Shown piece by piece: positions 8,961 through 16,958 of a stretch of DNA of 39,506 nucleotides (its first letter is position 1; each line of letters opens with the position of its first letter). The translations under genes were made by a program, and so were the position numbers. This DNA comes from Crocinitomix sp. (GTDB lineage: Bacteria > Bacteroidota > Bacteroidia > Flavobacteriales_D > Crocinitomicaceae): NCBI GenBank assembly GCA_013138735.1, contig WTCE01000042.1:1-39506 (forward strand), read 5' to 3'. The notes under the pieces are model-generated. The model did not search any database. It saw only the letters and a program-made list of their open reading frames with translations, and was not told the DNA's origin.

Positions 8961-9986
8961 ATGGAAAATAATATCATACAAATAGCCCCATTGGGATTTC
9001 CGTGGGAAACACAAGATCCTTTTTTGTTTTGTGCCTATCATAAAGATGCTTATCCTGCTGGAAACGGTAAAATGGGTGTGAAAACTGCAGATTTTCAAGG
9101 AAGAAGAATTGGACAAGATTTTGTGGTGAAAGATGGCTTTAGAATGTATCATGGACAAGAAGTGCCTGGTTTTCCATATCATCCACATAGAGGTTTTGAA
9201 ACAATTACTATAAATAAAGAAGGCACAGTAGACCATTGCGACTCATTAGGAGCAGCTGGTCGATTTATGGGTGGAGATGTGCAATGGATGACAGCAGGGA
9301 AAGGCATTCAACATTCAGAAATGTTCCCACTCTTGAATGCCGATAAGTCAAATGATTTAGAAATTTTTCAAGTTTGGTTGAATTTGCCCAAAGTCAGCAA
9401 ATTTGTTGAACCGCATTTTAAAATGTTGTGGAAAGAAGCAATTCCTGTTGTAAAAGAAACCTTTGCGAATGGCAAGTCGGTCACGGTAGATCTGATTGCT
9501 GGCGAATTGAGTGAGAAAAAAGCAGCAGCACCAACTCCAAACTCTTGGGCGGCAAATGCGGATCATTTTGTGCGCGTATTAACCGTTAAACTAGAAGCAA
9601 ATACAAAATGGACCTTACCTGCTACAGACGCTTCAGCAAATAGAAATATCTATTTTTATACGGGCGATAAGTTGATTGTTGACAAGCTTTTGATTGAAAA
9701 AGATCATCAAATAACCTTAAAGTCAGACGCAGATATTCCGCTTGAAAATAAGAGTGAAGTGGATGCTTTTTTATTGATTTTAGAAGGGGAACCGATTGGA
9801 GAACCCGTTGCGCAGCACGGTCCATTTGTGATGAATACATTTGAAGAAATTCAACAAGCAATTGCAGATTATCAACGCACTCAATTTGGTGGATGGCCAT
9901 GGAAAGAACGGGAGAAAACGCACGCAGCAGATAAAGGTAGATTTGCCTTACATTCTGACGGCACAGAAGAACTAAAAACAGAATAA
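8961..9986 (+). CDS. Pirin family protein
   Basis: This 341-residue cupin-type protein carries both pirin signatures in its N-terminal half: YHPHRGFETITI around residues 73-84 and MTAGKGIQHSEMF around 110-122. These provide the three His and one Glu that bind the metal (Fe or similar) in characterised pirins. The C-terminal cupin half continues to about residue 300 (NRNIYFYTGDKLIVDK, DAFLLILEGEPIGEPVAQHG), followed by FGGWPW, typical of the family. Pirins are variously reported as quercetinase-like dioxygenases or redox-sensing regulators; sequence alone cannot decide. The stop codon overlaps the next start (TAATG), so it is translationally coupled to the hydrolase. Cytoplasmic. Confidence 0.92.
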   Translation: MENNIIQIAPLGFPWETQDPFLFCAYHKDAYPAGNGKMGVKTADFQGRRIGQDFVVKDGFRMYHGQEVPGFPYHPHRGFETITINKEGTVDHCDSLGAAGRFMGGDVQWMTAGKGIQHSEMFPLLNADKSNDLEIFQVWLNLPKVSKFVEPHFKMLWKEAIPVVKETFANGKSVTVDLIAGELSEKKAAAPTPNSWAANADHFVRVLTVKLEANTKWTLPATDASANRNIYFYTGDKLIVDKLLIEKDHQITLKSDADIPLENKSEVDAFLLILEGEPIGEPVAQHGPFVMNTFEEIQQAIADYQRTQFGGWPWKEREKTHAADKGRFALHSDGTEELKTE

Positions 9987-10681
9987 TGAAACCCAACTTA
10001 ATTTTATTGCACGGCGCACTGGGAAGCAAATTATATTTCAAAGCGTTGAAAGAGCTTCTAAAAATTAATTTTAACGTTTTTGATCTCGATTTCGAGGGAC
10101 ATGGTGAAAGAGAAATGGAAGAGGAGGAATTTTCCATTCCTCTTTTTTCAGATAACTTAATGGAGTTCCTATTTGAGCAAGGGATCGAAAAAACACATGT
10201 TTTCGGATATAGTATGGGTGGATATGTTGCCCTAGATACGGCAACGGAGATTCCCGAAATGATTGATAAAATTGTCACCTATGGTACAAAGTTTAATTGG
10301 TCGCCAGCAATTGCGGCTAAAGAAGTGAAAATGCTAAATCCTGCTGTAATTGAAGAAAAGCTTCCGGAATTTGTTGCGCGTCTAGTAGAACTGCATCCTG
10401 CGAATGATTGGAAAGTAAATATGATCATGACAGCAAATTTGATGCAGGAATTAGGACAAAACTATGGTTTTGATGATGCCATGCTAAAAACGATTGAAAA
10501 TCATGTTACATTAGGTTGGGGGACTGCAGACAAAATGGTCACCGAATTAGAATCAAAAAATGTGTCTGAACAATTGCCGAATGGAAGTTTTCACAGTTTG
10601 GAAGGGCAACCACATCCGATTGAAAATGTGAATCTCAATGTACTTGTCAATTATATTGAATCGAGTATATTTAAAGCATGA
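9986..10681 (+). CDS. Alpha/beta-fold hydrolase
   Basis: This 231-residue protein shows the alpha/beta-hydrolase layout: LILLHGALGS (oxyanion-hole HG, residues 5-14), the nucleophile elbow GYSMGG with Ser76, and a late histidine in GQPHPIEN near residue 211. Its size is that of a compact single-domain esterase, lipase or C-C hydrolase. The substrate is not predictable. Its start overlaps the stop of the pirin gene by one base, and its stop overlaps the start of the metallo-hydrolase gene (ATGA), so the three are translationally coupled. That suggests a joint task, perhaps degradation or detoxification of a small aromatic or ester compound, which is inference only. Confidence 0.85.
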   Translation: MKPNLILLHGALGSKLYFKALKELLKINFNVFDLDFEGHGEREMEEEEFSIPLFSDNLMEFLFEQGIEKTHVFGYSMGGYVALDTATEIPEMIDKIVTYGTKFNWSPAIAAKEVKMLNPAVIEEKLPEFVARLVELHPANDWKVNMIMTANLMQELGQNYGFDDAMLKTIENHVTLGWGTADKMVTELESKNVSEQLPNGSFHSLEGQPHPIENVNLNVLVNYIESSIFKA

Positions 10682-11556
10682 ATTTAACCGTAACAGGATA
10701 CTCAACTGCTTTATTTGCAACCTGGTTTTTTATAGATGAATTGGGAATTGTTTTTGATGCTGGTGACGGATTATCAGCTGGTTTATTGCAAAAAGGAGGT
10801 AAAGTAAAACACGTTTTTATTTCTCATGCCGATCGCGATCACCTGACGGGTTTATTGCAGTTTAATCAACTAAATGGATATAAAGGTTCACCTATAATTT
10901 ATTACCCCAAAGCTTGTGGATCATTTTCCGCAATGCAAGCATTCACAGCTAAGTTTGATCCACGAGAGAGTGGTGCGGAATGGTGCCCAATAGAATTTGG
11001 ATCGGAACATTTGGTAGGGAAAGATCTTTTTGTAGAAGCAATTCGGAACAGTCATGTAAGTGCTCCAGATGAAATCAGTAAAAGTTTGAGTTATAAGATT
11101 TATCGAACAAAGCGTAAACTAAAAGCGGAATATGCAAAGCTATCTGGAGACGAAATTAGAGATTTAATAGTAGAAAAAGGAAACGATTTTGTTACCAAAG
11201 AGGTAAGGGAAAATGTTTTGAATTATTCTGGTGACACACCTGTTGCGGATTATGAACGTTGGAATAACTCTAATATTCTTATTCATGAAGCTACATTTTT
11301 AGGTAATGACGACGAACTCAAACATGCAGTAACTAAGAATAAACACAGTAATCTGTCAGAGGTTATGGAAATGCTGGCAAATATCAATGTGAATAAAGTC
11401 ATCTTAAGCCATTTCTCTCCGCGTTACCATAAAGAGGAGATAGATGCTGAAATCAAACGATTATCAGCTCATTTTAACCTTAAAATGCCAATTTATAGAA
11501 TGATTCCGGGGCAAGTTCATAAAAATATTCTTTCAGAAAATCCAATAAATATATAG
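10678..11556 (+). CDS. Metallo-beta-lactamase-fold hydrolase, ribonuclease Z-like
   Basis: This 292-residue protein has the MBL fold with metal motifs in order: ISHADRDHLTG (His50, Asp52, Asp54, His55), a mid-protein NSHVSAP, NYSGDTP, ILIHEATFL, NKHSN and ILSHFSPRY. The arrangement (HxxxDH, GDT, EATF, HS, SHFSPRY) resembles RNase Z and related phosphodiesterases. However, the canonical second His of HxHxDH is Asp here, so metal binding may be altered. There is no obvious exosite arm of tRNA RNase Z, and the protein could be a phosphodiesterase or small-molecule hydrolase. It overlaps the upstream hydrolase gene by four bases (ATGA) and is the last gene of the tight operon. Confidence 0.82.
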   Translation: MNLTVTGYSTALFATWFFIDELGIVFDAGDGLSAGLLQKGGKVKHVFISHADRDHLTGLLQFNQLNGYKGSPIIYYPKACGSFSAMQAFTAKFDPRESGAEWCPIEFGSEHLVGKDLFVEAIRNSHVSAPDEISKSLSYKIYRTKRKLKAEYAKLSGDEIRDLIVEKGNDFVTKEVRENVLNYSGDTPVADYERWNNSNILIHEATFLGNDDELKHAVTKNKHSNLSEVMEMLANINVNKVILSHFSPRYHKEEIDAEIKRLSAHFNLKMPIYRMIPGQVHKNILSENPINI

Positions 11557-11634
11557 CGCTAGTCTAATTTGAAAATCACGTGCTTTCAACGAATTTATTC
11601 TTATTTTTATATTCACTAACCAAATAGAAGAAAT

Positions 11635-12303
11635 ATGAAGACTATACGCCTAATACCTTTCATTGCAATTGCAACTTTAGTGTCTTGTGGAGGTGAACAA
11701 AAACCTGAAAAACCAATAGAACCAGAAAATCCATTAGCAGAATTAACAGAAATATTTGAAGATCTGAATGAAGAACTGTCTGAAATTGACGGCATTCAAG
11801 AAATTTATACCATCACATCCGAAAGTGCGGGTGATTTTACATTAGGTGGTGCAATTCCAGTTTCAACAGATGAGTATACAGTGAAGGAAGAAAATATTAC
11901 TACCGACACAGAGGAAGGACCTTTCACGGAAACAGTTTATAATGTTTCTGATGAAAATGAGAATTTATTGCAAATAATGCTAGAGTATGATTATGAAACA
12001 GGAGAATATAAAGATGCCATAGGTGAAATGAATATTTATTCTGACCGATTTCAAACCGTCGAAGGTATAGGAATGGGAAGCACTATAATTGAATTTATGG
12101 ATGCCTATCCTGATTATAAAATTTGGTACACCTATGTGAGTGATATGTATGTAATTGAAACTGAGAGTCTCGGGGTGCAATTCTTGCTAGATGGAAGTGG
12201 CTTTGAAGGAGAGATCAGCGGAAGCAGTGATATGGAGATTTTGAGTGCTGAAGATTTTAGTGCCGATACAAAAATTGTAACGGTTCGCATGTTTAAAATA
12301 TAA
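11635..12303 (+). CDS. Acidic lipoprotein of unknown function
   Basis: This 222-residue protein has a signal peptide and lipobox LVSCGG (Cys19), so it should be a lipoprotein. A Pro/Glu-rich linker (EQKPEKPIEPENP) follows, then an acidic helical segment (about 35-60) and a beta-rich globular part. The part around residues 140-185 (GIGMGSTIIEFMDAYPDYKI, GVQFLLDG) has the look of a repeated strand-helix unit found in uncharacterised Bacteroidota lipoproteins. No function can be assigned. Only 3 bp separate it from the next gene, and it probably starts a small operon running to about 13773. TATATTCA before the gene is a weak promoter candidate. Confidence 0.75.
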   Translation: MKTIRLIPFIAIATLVSCGGEQKPEKPIEPENPLAELTEIFEDLNEELSEIDGIQEIYTITSESAGDFTLGGAIPVSTDEYTVKEENITTDTEEGPFTETVYNVSDENENLLQIMLEYDYETGEYKDAIGEMNIYSDRFQTVEGIGMGSTIIEFMDAYPDYKIWYTYVSDMYVIETESLGVQFLLDGSGFEGEISGSSDMEILSAEDFSADTKIVTVRMFKI

Positions 12304-12306
12304 CGA

Positions 12307-12720
12307 ATGAGGATAATTGGTGGATTGACAATAATGCTTTTTTTAGTAAGCTTTTTTGGCGTTGAACAAGGTCCTGACGCTTGCTTGCAAGAATTTAAAG
12401 AGGGTACATTCTATTATTATAATGGTACCGAAATTGTTGAGATTAAACGAACAGCAACGCATCAGTACGAAAAGTTTGGGAATACAAAAACCGAAAGTAA
12501 ACTCACTTGGATCGGAGACGATTCCTACGAATTACGCCTTGCATCTACAAATAAACCAGGCTGTTTAAACATTGGAGATAGAATGACGGTTACACTTTCT
12601 GCTTGTACACCCGACTTTTATACGGCAACCATTACAAGTGAATTGTGTGGGGGAGGAGATGCGCAAATTTTCCGTGATAAAAAGAACTTACAAAAGGCAC
12701 TTAAAAATTACACGGAATGA
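12307..12720 (+). CDS. Small secreted or membrane-anchored protein, unknown
   Basis: This 137-residue protein starts with a hydrophobic segment (GGLTIMLFLVSFFGV) that acts as signal peptide or anchor. A compact beta-rich domain follows, with conserved-looking cysteines (DACLQEF, PGCLNIG, LSACTPDF, SELCGGG). FKEGTFYYY and NTKTESKLTWIGDDSYEL recall small Bacteroidota proteins of the DUF-type 'KxGxF' group, but no name can be given. It starts 3 bp after the preceding lipoprotein gene, and its stop overlaps the next start (ATGA), so it is part of a coupled gene run. Confidence 0.7.
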   Translation: MRIIGGLTIMLFLVSFFGVEQGPDACLQEFKEGTFYYYNGTEIVEIKRTATHQYEKFGNTKTESKLTWIGDDSYELRLASTNKPGCLNIGDRMTVTLSACTPDFYTATITSELCGGGDAQIFRDKKNLQKALKNYTE

Positions 12721-13109
12721 TTTTTTATTTTGGAGTCGGGTTTTGCATTGGAGGATTGGTTCTACTAATTATGTTACTTCGAAAAATGCGCCGCCCTAAA
12801 ACGGAGGCTATTATTCAAGAAGTAACCTTAGAGTATCATGAAAAAGATAAACGGCAACTCAAAAAGCATCCCCATGCGCTTATTGCGTACAACTATAAAA
12901 GTGTCGATTATTCAGCTAAAATACTTTTGCTTAAACGTCACCTACAAAACGGCGATTCGCTAACAGTATCCTTGAAAGATGATAATCCTGAGAAACCAAC
13001 AATGTATGCGCCTAAACAAGAAATAGTTGCTATAATGTTCCTATTCTTTCTGGGCTTAGGTGTAATAGCAGCAAGTGTATTCATTATGGATTCTTTTGAC
13101 TTATGGTAA
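12717..13109 (+). CDS. Small membrane protein with two transmembrane helices (DUF3592-like)
   Basis: This 130-residue protein has one transmembrane helix at about residues 2-21 (FGVGFCIGGLVLLIMLL) and a second near the C terminus (about 103-124, VAIMFLFFLGLGVIAASVFI). Between them is a soluble beta-rich segment of about 80 residues (HALIAYNYKSVDYSAKILLL, GDSLTVSLKDDNPEKPTMY). The two-helix arrangement with an intervening beta domain resembles DUF3592 proteins, whose function is unknown. Its start overlaps the stop of the previous gene by four bases, and the HD-domain gene begins 10 bp downstream. Confidence 0.65.
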   Translation: MIFYFGVGFCIGGLVLLIMLLRKMRRPKTEAIIQEVTLEYHEKDKRQLKKHPHALIAYNYKSVDYSAKILLLKRHLQNGDSLTVSLKDDNPEKPTMYAPKQEIVAIMFLFFLGLGVIAASVFIMDSFDLW

Positions 13110-13119
13110 GTTTTCGAGT

Positions 13120-13773
13120 ATGACAAATCAAGCAATAATTGACGCAGTAGTTGCACATTTTAAAAAAGAATTCGCCCATGAATCTACCGGGCACGATTGG
13201 TACCATATCGAGCGTGTATGGAAAAATGCAAAAACCATTAATGCACAAGAAGGGGGAGATAGTTTTGTAGTTGAATTGGGCGCATTGCTCCATGACATAG
13301 CCGACCATAAATTTGTAGAAGATGCTGAGAATGAATCGCGCAAAAGAACCGTGGCTTTATTAAGCGGATTGGGTGTTTCTGAAGAAATAATAGCTAAAGT
13401 ATTGCACATTGTTTTAAACTGTTCGTTTAAAGGTGGAATAGGAGAGAATAAGATGAAATCTATTGAAGGTTTAATTGTTCAGGATGCAGATCGACTAGAC
13501 GCCATTGGAGCCATTGGAGTAGCGCGAACTTTTGCCTTTGGCGGTAAATTTGGAAATTTGCTTTATGATCCGGATGTTGCCCCAAGTAAGTTCGAATCTG
13601 CAGAAGAGTATAGAAAAAAACGCACACATACAATCAACCACTTTTACGAGAAATTACTACTTTTAAAGGACGGAATGAATACCAAGACAGGGCAAGAAAT
13701 GGCGCAGGGAAGGCACGACTATATGGAAGCTTTTTTAACGCAGTTTTATGGCGAGTGGAATGGAGAACGATAA
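13120..13773 (+). CDS. HD-domain phosphohydrolase
   Basis: This 217-residue cytosolic protein has HD-superfamily metal ligands in order: GHDWYHIERV (His29), LLHDIADHKF (His58-Asp59) and VQDADRLDAIGAIGVART. This pattern matches the small YedJ-like HD hydrolases, which are predicted nucleotide or phosphoester hydrolases with poorly defined substrates. The start at 13120 is preferred over an upstream in-frame ATG at 13075, because the latter would overlap the membrane-protein gene by 35 bases and give an N terminus unlike the family. The true family start is expected just before the first helix. Confidence 0.88.
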   Translation: MTNQAIIDAVVAHFKKEFAHESTGHDWYHIERVWKNAKTINAQEGGDSFVVELGALLHDIADHKFVEDAENESRKRTVALLSGLGVSEEIIAKVLHIVLNCSFKGGIGENKMKSIEGLIVQDADRLDAIGAIGVARTFAFGGKFGNLLYDPDVAPSKFESAEEYRKKRTHTINHFYEKLLLLKDGMNTKTGQEMAQGRHDYMEAFLTQFYGEWNGER

Positions 13774-13788
13774 TAGAAATTTAGTACT

Positions 13789-14394
13789 ATGAAAAAATTT
13801 ATTTTAATAATAACCCTCTTTTTTGCGTCAAACGCTATGGCTCAGGATGGTGTTCAATTTGGCTTAAATGTTTCTCCTTCGTGGAAAATAAATATGTCAA
13901 AGCAAAAGGGGACAGGTATCCGTAATAATCAGAGTGGTTATGGTTTTAATGCGGGGATCCCCATTAAATATTGGATCAATGAATTTACTGCCTTGAATAC
14001 TGGCCTTGATTTTGAATTTACCGCCTTTGATTATTTGCAAAATGGCTTTTTAGTTTCTAGTGTTCGATTTAATTCATTGCATTTACCCGTCATGTTCAAC
14101 ATTCATTTAAGTGGTTCGCTTTACGCTATGGTTGGAACTGGAGTGGTTTATAATTTATCAGTCCGCGATTTAAATATTGGGGGAGGCGCTAATTTGACAG
14201 CCGTTACCAACAATGTACAGCCTTATTTAGGACTTGGTTTAAACTCTTTGATTGAAAGAGATTTTGGATATTTTGAAGTTGGTGTACAAGGGCGATATCA
14301 AGTGCTAGATATTTGGAAAAGCAGTTATGAAAAATTCGAGGATTCTAATTCACACTTGGCTGCCTTAGATCTGATCTTACGCTACTATTTTTAA
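13789..14394 (+). CDS. Small outer-membrane beta-barrel protein (PorT-like family)
   Basis: This 201-residue protein has a signal peptide (ending NAMAQ) followed by alternating strands ending in aromatic residues (VQFGLNVSPSWKINM, GYGFNAGIPIKYWIN, NTGLDFEFTAFDYL, YAMVGTGVVYNLSV). It closes with the C-terminal strand ALDLILRYYF ending in Phe, the usual signal for outer-membrane insertion. This fits the 8-strand PorT/outer-membrane beta-barrel family that is abundant in Bacteroidota. A specific role, including T9SS PorT itself, cannot be claimed. It sits 15 bp after the HD gene and is followed directly by the inverted-repeat element at 14398. Confidence 0.82.
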   Translation: MKKFILIITLFFASNAMAQDGVQFGLNVSPSWKINMSKQKGTGIRNNQSGYGFNAGIPIKYWINEFTALNTGLDFEFTAFDYLQNGFLVSSVRFNSLHLPVMFNIHLSGSLYAMVGTGVVYNLSVRDLNIGGGANLTAVTNNVQPYLGLGLNSLIERDFGYFEVGVQGRYQVLDIWKSSYEKFEDSNSHLAALDLILRYYF

Positions 14395-14397
14395 CTC

Positions 14398-14656
14398 CAA
14401 CCTGCACTCGACTATTCCAAACACTCACAGTTGATTTCAGTTTTCTTAGACAAAGCATGGGTTTGAAGGAGTATTCACTTCGAAAAACTATAACGCAGTA
14501 TAAGGAATTTGAAATCAATCCTGTTGAAAGCCTTGAAAACGGAGATCTTTCGACAGGAAAAGCCTTAAATTAACCAGTTAGTATTGCGTTTTTTCTATCA
14601 AAATCTCATCATTTTCAAGACTTCTGAGGAAATTTGGAATAGTCGAGTTCAGGTTG
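14398..14656. mobile_element. 259-bp element with 24-bp terminal inverted repeats (MITE-like)
   Basis: The left arm at 14398-14421 (CAACCTGCACTCGACTATTC then CAAA) is the reverse complement of the right arm at 14633-14656 with a single mismatch in 24 bp. The interior carries a short frame at 14457-14573 (38 codons, beginning MGLKEYSLRK) that is not recognisably a transposase. No clear target-site duplication is seen at the borders. Long, nearly perfect arms so far apart fit a non-autonomous transposon remnant better than a terminator. The left arm begins 3 bp after the stop of the barrel gene. Confidence 0.55.
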
Positions 14657-14819
14657 CCACCAATTTTGTTCAAAAAAACAGCTGAAAATCTGTAACCAAA
14701 ACAGCGTTTTTAAGTAATATTAAATAGTTGCAGTGCGCAATGGTACAGTTATTGCCAATTCACATCCGTAACAAACCTTATAGTTGAAGTTGTTTGATTT
14801 GAAATAACTTCCAGATTAA
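14657..14819. other. Leader region of the OmpA/PorE-like gene
   Basis: Together with the preceding element this makes a 425-bp gene-free gap. This part carries no recognisable gene and no clear match to the TTTG/TAnnTTTG promoter pattern. Confidence 0.4.
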
Positions 14820-16922
14820 ATGCTTAAAAGAATGATTTTGATAAAAAAATTACCTTATCTATTTTTAGCCCTTCTATTAATTCAAACAGCTGCCTTTTCG
14901 CAAGACATTGAAGACGAATCTTGTGTTCCGCCTGAGGATAAAAAAGCAGTAAAACTACTGAAAGAAGCCGAGAGCACTAAAAACGATAGTAGAGAACGGT
15001 CAATGGCCTATACACAAGCTGTTGAATTGGCACCAGATAATGCCTTTATTTACTATTCATTTGCACAGTTCAATTTTAAAAAGGCCGAAGAGGTGGAGGC
15101 AAAATTTAACCTAGGTCGTGCAAATTTTTCACAATTATCTTCGGCATATAAAGGCGCGGCGAATACCTACAAAAAGGTCGTAGAAAATTGCCCTGACTTT
15201 CATTCAGACGCTTATTATAAATTAGGATACATCTACGGTTTATTGGGCGACCAAGAGCAAGCCACACAGTATTTTAAAGCCTATGTTGAATTCGATTCAA
15301 AAGATCCAGAAAAGTATGACGATAATTATGCTAAGAATAAAGCCGCTATTTTAGAAACTCAGCCCGATAATGAATTTTTTGATGAATTCTATGCCAATGT
15401 CGTTCCATTTGATCCACAAGAGCTAAGAAATGTTTCTTCAGAAAAAGACGAATACCTTCCGATAATTTCACCCGATAATGACTTGATTTTTTACTCGCGT
15501 AAAGGTAAGGGTGACGATCCTAGTGGGATAGTGAACGGCGTAATTGAATCATTTACTATGAGTCAACGCGCAAATGTAAATAGCGATTTCGATAATGGTG
15601 AAGCATTAAGAAGACCCTTTAATACACCTCAATATACAAATTACGGTGGTGTTTCTTTATCCTTAGATAATAAGGAAATGTTTATATGCGCTTGTGAGGA
15701 TGTTGATTATCAGGCGCACGCCAATTGCGACATATACAGAACAACATTTGAACGTGGAGGCCAAGGGGGAAATGATTTTACATGGACACCTTTGGAGAAT
15801 TTAGGTCCAAAAGTGAATACACCAGATGGTTGGGAGGCACAACCTACCTTGTCTCCAGATGGAAACACACTTTATTTTGCAACTTGGCGAGATGGTTCTG
15901 AATTAACAGATATTTATTTCTCAACACGTGCAGAAGATGGAACTTGGTCACGTGCGAAGCCTGTACCTGGGCCAATCAACTCATTGGGTCATGATAAAGC
16001 GCCATTTATTCATCAAGACAGTGAAACAATGTATTTTGTATCTACTTGTTCCGACGAGCGCATGGGAGCGGGAGGAACGGATATTTTTTATTCACGAAAA
16101 GATGAAAATGGAAGTTGGATGGAACCAAAAAATATTGGACACCCAATTAATGGTGCTGGTAATGAGGTAGCTTTTGTCGTCTCAACCGACGGACATTTGG
16201 CCTATTATACTACTCGTGGCCCCAAAACGAAAGGCTACGATATTTATTATTTTGATTTATATGAAGAGGCAAGACCGCAAAAAGTAAAGTTTATAAGAGG
16301 TGTTGTCAAAGATGAGTTAGGCGAACCTGTAAAAGATGCGGTTGTTGAAGTTTCATATAAACTATCTGGCGAAAGTGTTGAAGTTAAAGTGAACGGAGAT
16401 GATGGTAAATTTGCCGCAATTGTTCAAGTGGATGACGCTGTAGAGCAAGATGTAATGATTTCCATCAAAAAACAAGGCCATTCATTCGATACGAAATTGA
16501 TTAAAGCAGAGGAACTAAAATCAGACGATACTTTTTCTGAAGAAACAGTTGCAATGCAAATTGACACGCTTGAAGTGGGCAGAGCCTTTACAATTGACGA
16601 TATATTGTACGAAACTGATTCCTATGCGCTTTCAACTGATTCTAAATTTATTCTTGATCAGTTCGTGAAGTTCTTAAAGGCCCATCCTACGGTTAATGTC
16701 ACTATTCAAGGACATACAGATGATGTTGGGAATGATGCAGGAAATAAAGTGTTAAGTGCCAATCGTGCAAAAGGCGCAATGGAGTATATTGCTTCTAATG
16801 GCATAGACAAAGCGCGTTTAAAATCTGAAGGATTCGGAGAATCTAAACCCAAGTATCAAAATAGCACAGACGAAAATCGTGCGAAAAATAGACGGACTGA
16901 TTTCTTGATTACGAATTACTAA
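14820..16922 (+). CDS. OmpA-family protein with TPR, WD40-like and carboxypeptidase-regulatory domains (PorE-like)
   Basis: This 700-residue protein has, in order: a signal peptide (about 1-28, ending AAFSQ); TPR-like helices at about 45-185; a PD40/WD40-like propeller at about 210-475 (YLPIISPDNDLIFYSRKG, QPTLSPDGNTLYFAT, TMYFVSTCSDERMGAGGTDI, NEVAFVVSTDGHLAYYTT); a carboxypeptidase-regulatory-like domain at about 490-570 (RGVVKDELGEPVKDAVVEV); and an OmpA C-terminal peptidoglycan-binding domain at about 590-700 (TIQGHTDDVGND, LSANRAKGAMEYI, GFGESKP, NRRTDFLI). This is the architecture of PorE, a T9SS component bridging peptidoglycan, but Bacteroidota have many paralogues, so identity is not certain. 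An in-frame ATG four codons downstream (14832) is an equally good start. Confidence 0.85.
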   Translation: MLKRMILIKKLPYLFLALLLIQTAAFSQDIEDESCVPPEDKKAVKLLKEAESTKNDSRERSMAYTQAVELAPDNAFIYYSFAQFNFKKAEEVEAKFNLGRANFSQLSSAYKGAANTYKKVVENCPDFHSDAYYKLGYIYGLLGDQEQATQYFKAYVEFDSKDPEKYDDNYAKNKAAILETQPDNEFFDEFYANVVPFDPQELRNVSSEKDEYLPIISPDNDLIFYSRKGKGDDPSGIVNGVIESFTMSQRANVNSDFDNGEALRRPFNTPQYTNYGGVSLSLDNKEMFICACEDVDYQAHANCDIYRTTFERGGQGGNDFTWTPLENLGPKVNTPDGWEAQPTLSPDGNTLYFATWRDGSELTDIYFSTRAEDGTWSRAKPVPGPINSLGHDKAPFIHQDSETMYFVSTCSDERMGAGGTDIFYSRKDENGSWMEPKNIGHPINGAGNEVAFVVSTDGHLAYYTTRGPKTKGYDIYYFDLYEEARPQKVKFIRGVVKDELGEPVKDAVVEVSYKLSGESVEVKVNGDDGKFAAIVQVDDAVEQDVMISIKKQGHSFDTKLIKAEELKSDDTFSEETVAMQIDTLEVGRAFTIDDILYETDSYALSTDSKFILDQFVKFLKAHPTVNVTIQGHTDDVGNDAGNKVLSANRAKGAMEYIASNGIDKARLKSEGFGESKPKYQNSTDENRAKNRRTDFLITNY

Positions 16923-16933
16923 TTCTATTTTAA

Positions 16934-16941
16934 TACTTTTG
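16934..16941 (+). promoter_or_regulatory. Possible -7 promoter element before prmC
   Basis: TACTTTTG matches the -7 consensus TAnnTTTG, 17 bp before the ATG at 16959. No -33 TTTG at the expected spacing was found. It is the same octamer seen before the barrel gene at 4320. Confidence 0.35.
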
Positions 16942-16958
16942 TGGTCTAATAATTTTCA

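Noticed and set aside
9622-10278. 218-codon frame antisense to pirin and hydrolase
   Set aside because: It lies opposite two well-supported coding genes and lacks any domain; it is a shadow of coding sequence.
13075-13119. Upstream ATG for the HD-domain gene
   Set aside because: It would overlap the membrane-protein gene and add an unlikely hydrophobic segment; the ATG at 13120 fits the family better.
14457-14573. 38-codon frame inside the inverted-repeat element
   Set aside because: It has no similarity I can recognise to a transposase or other family, so it is mentioned as interior content but not called as a gene.
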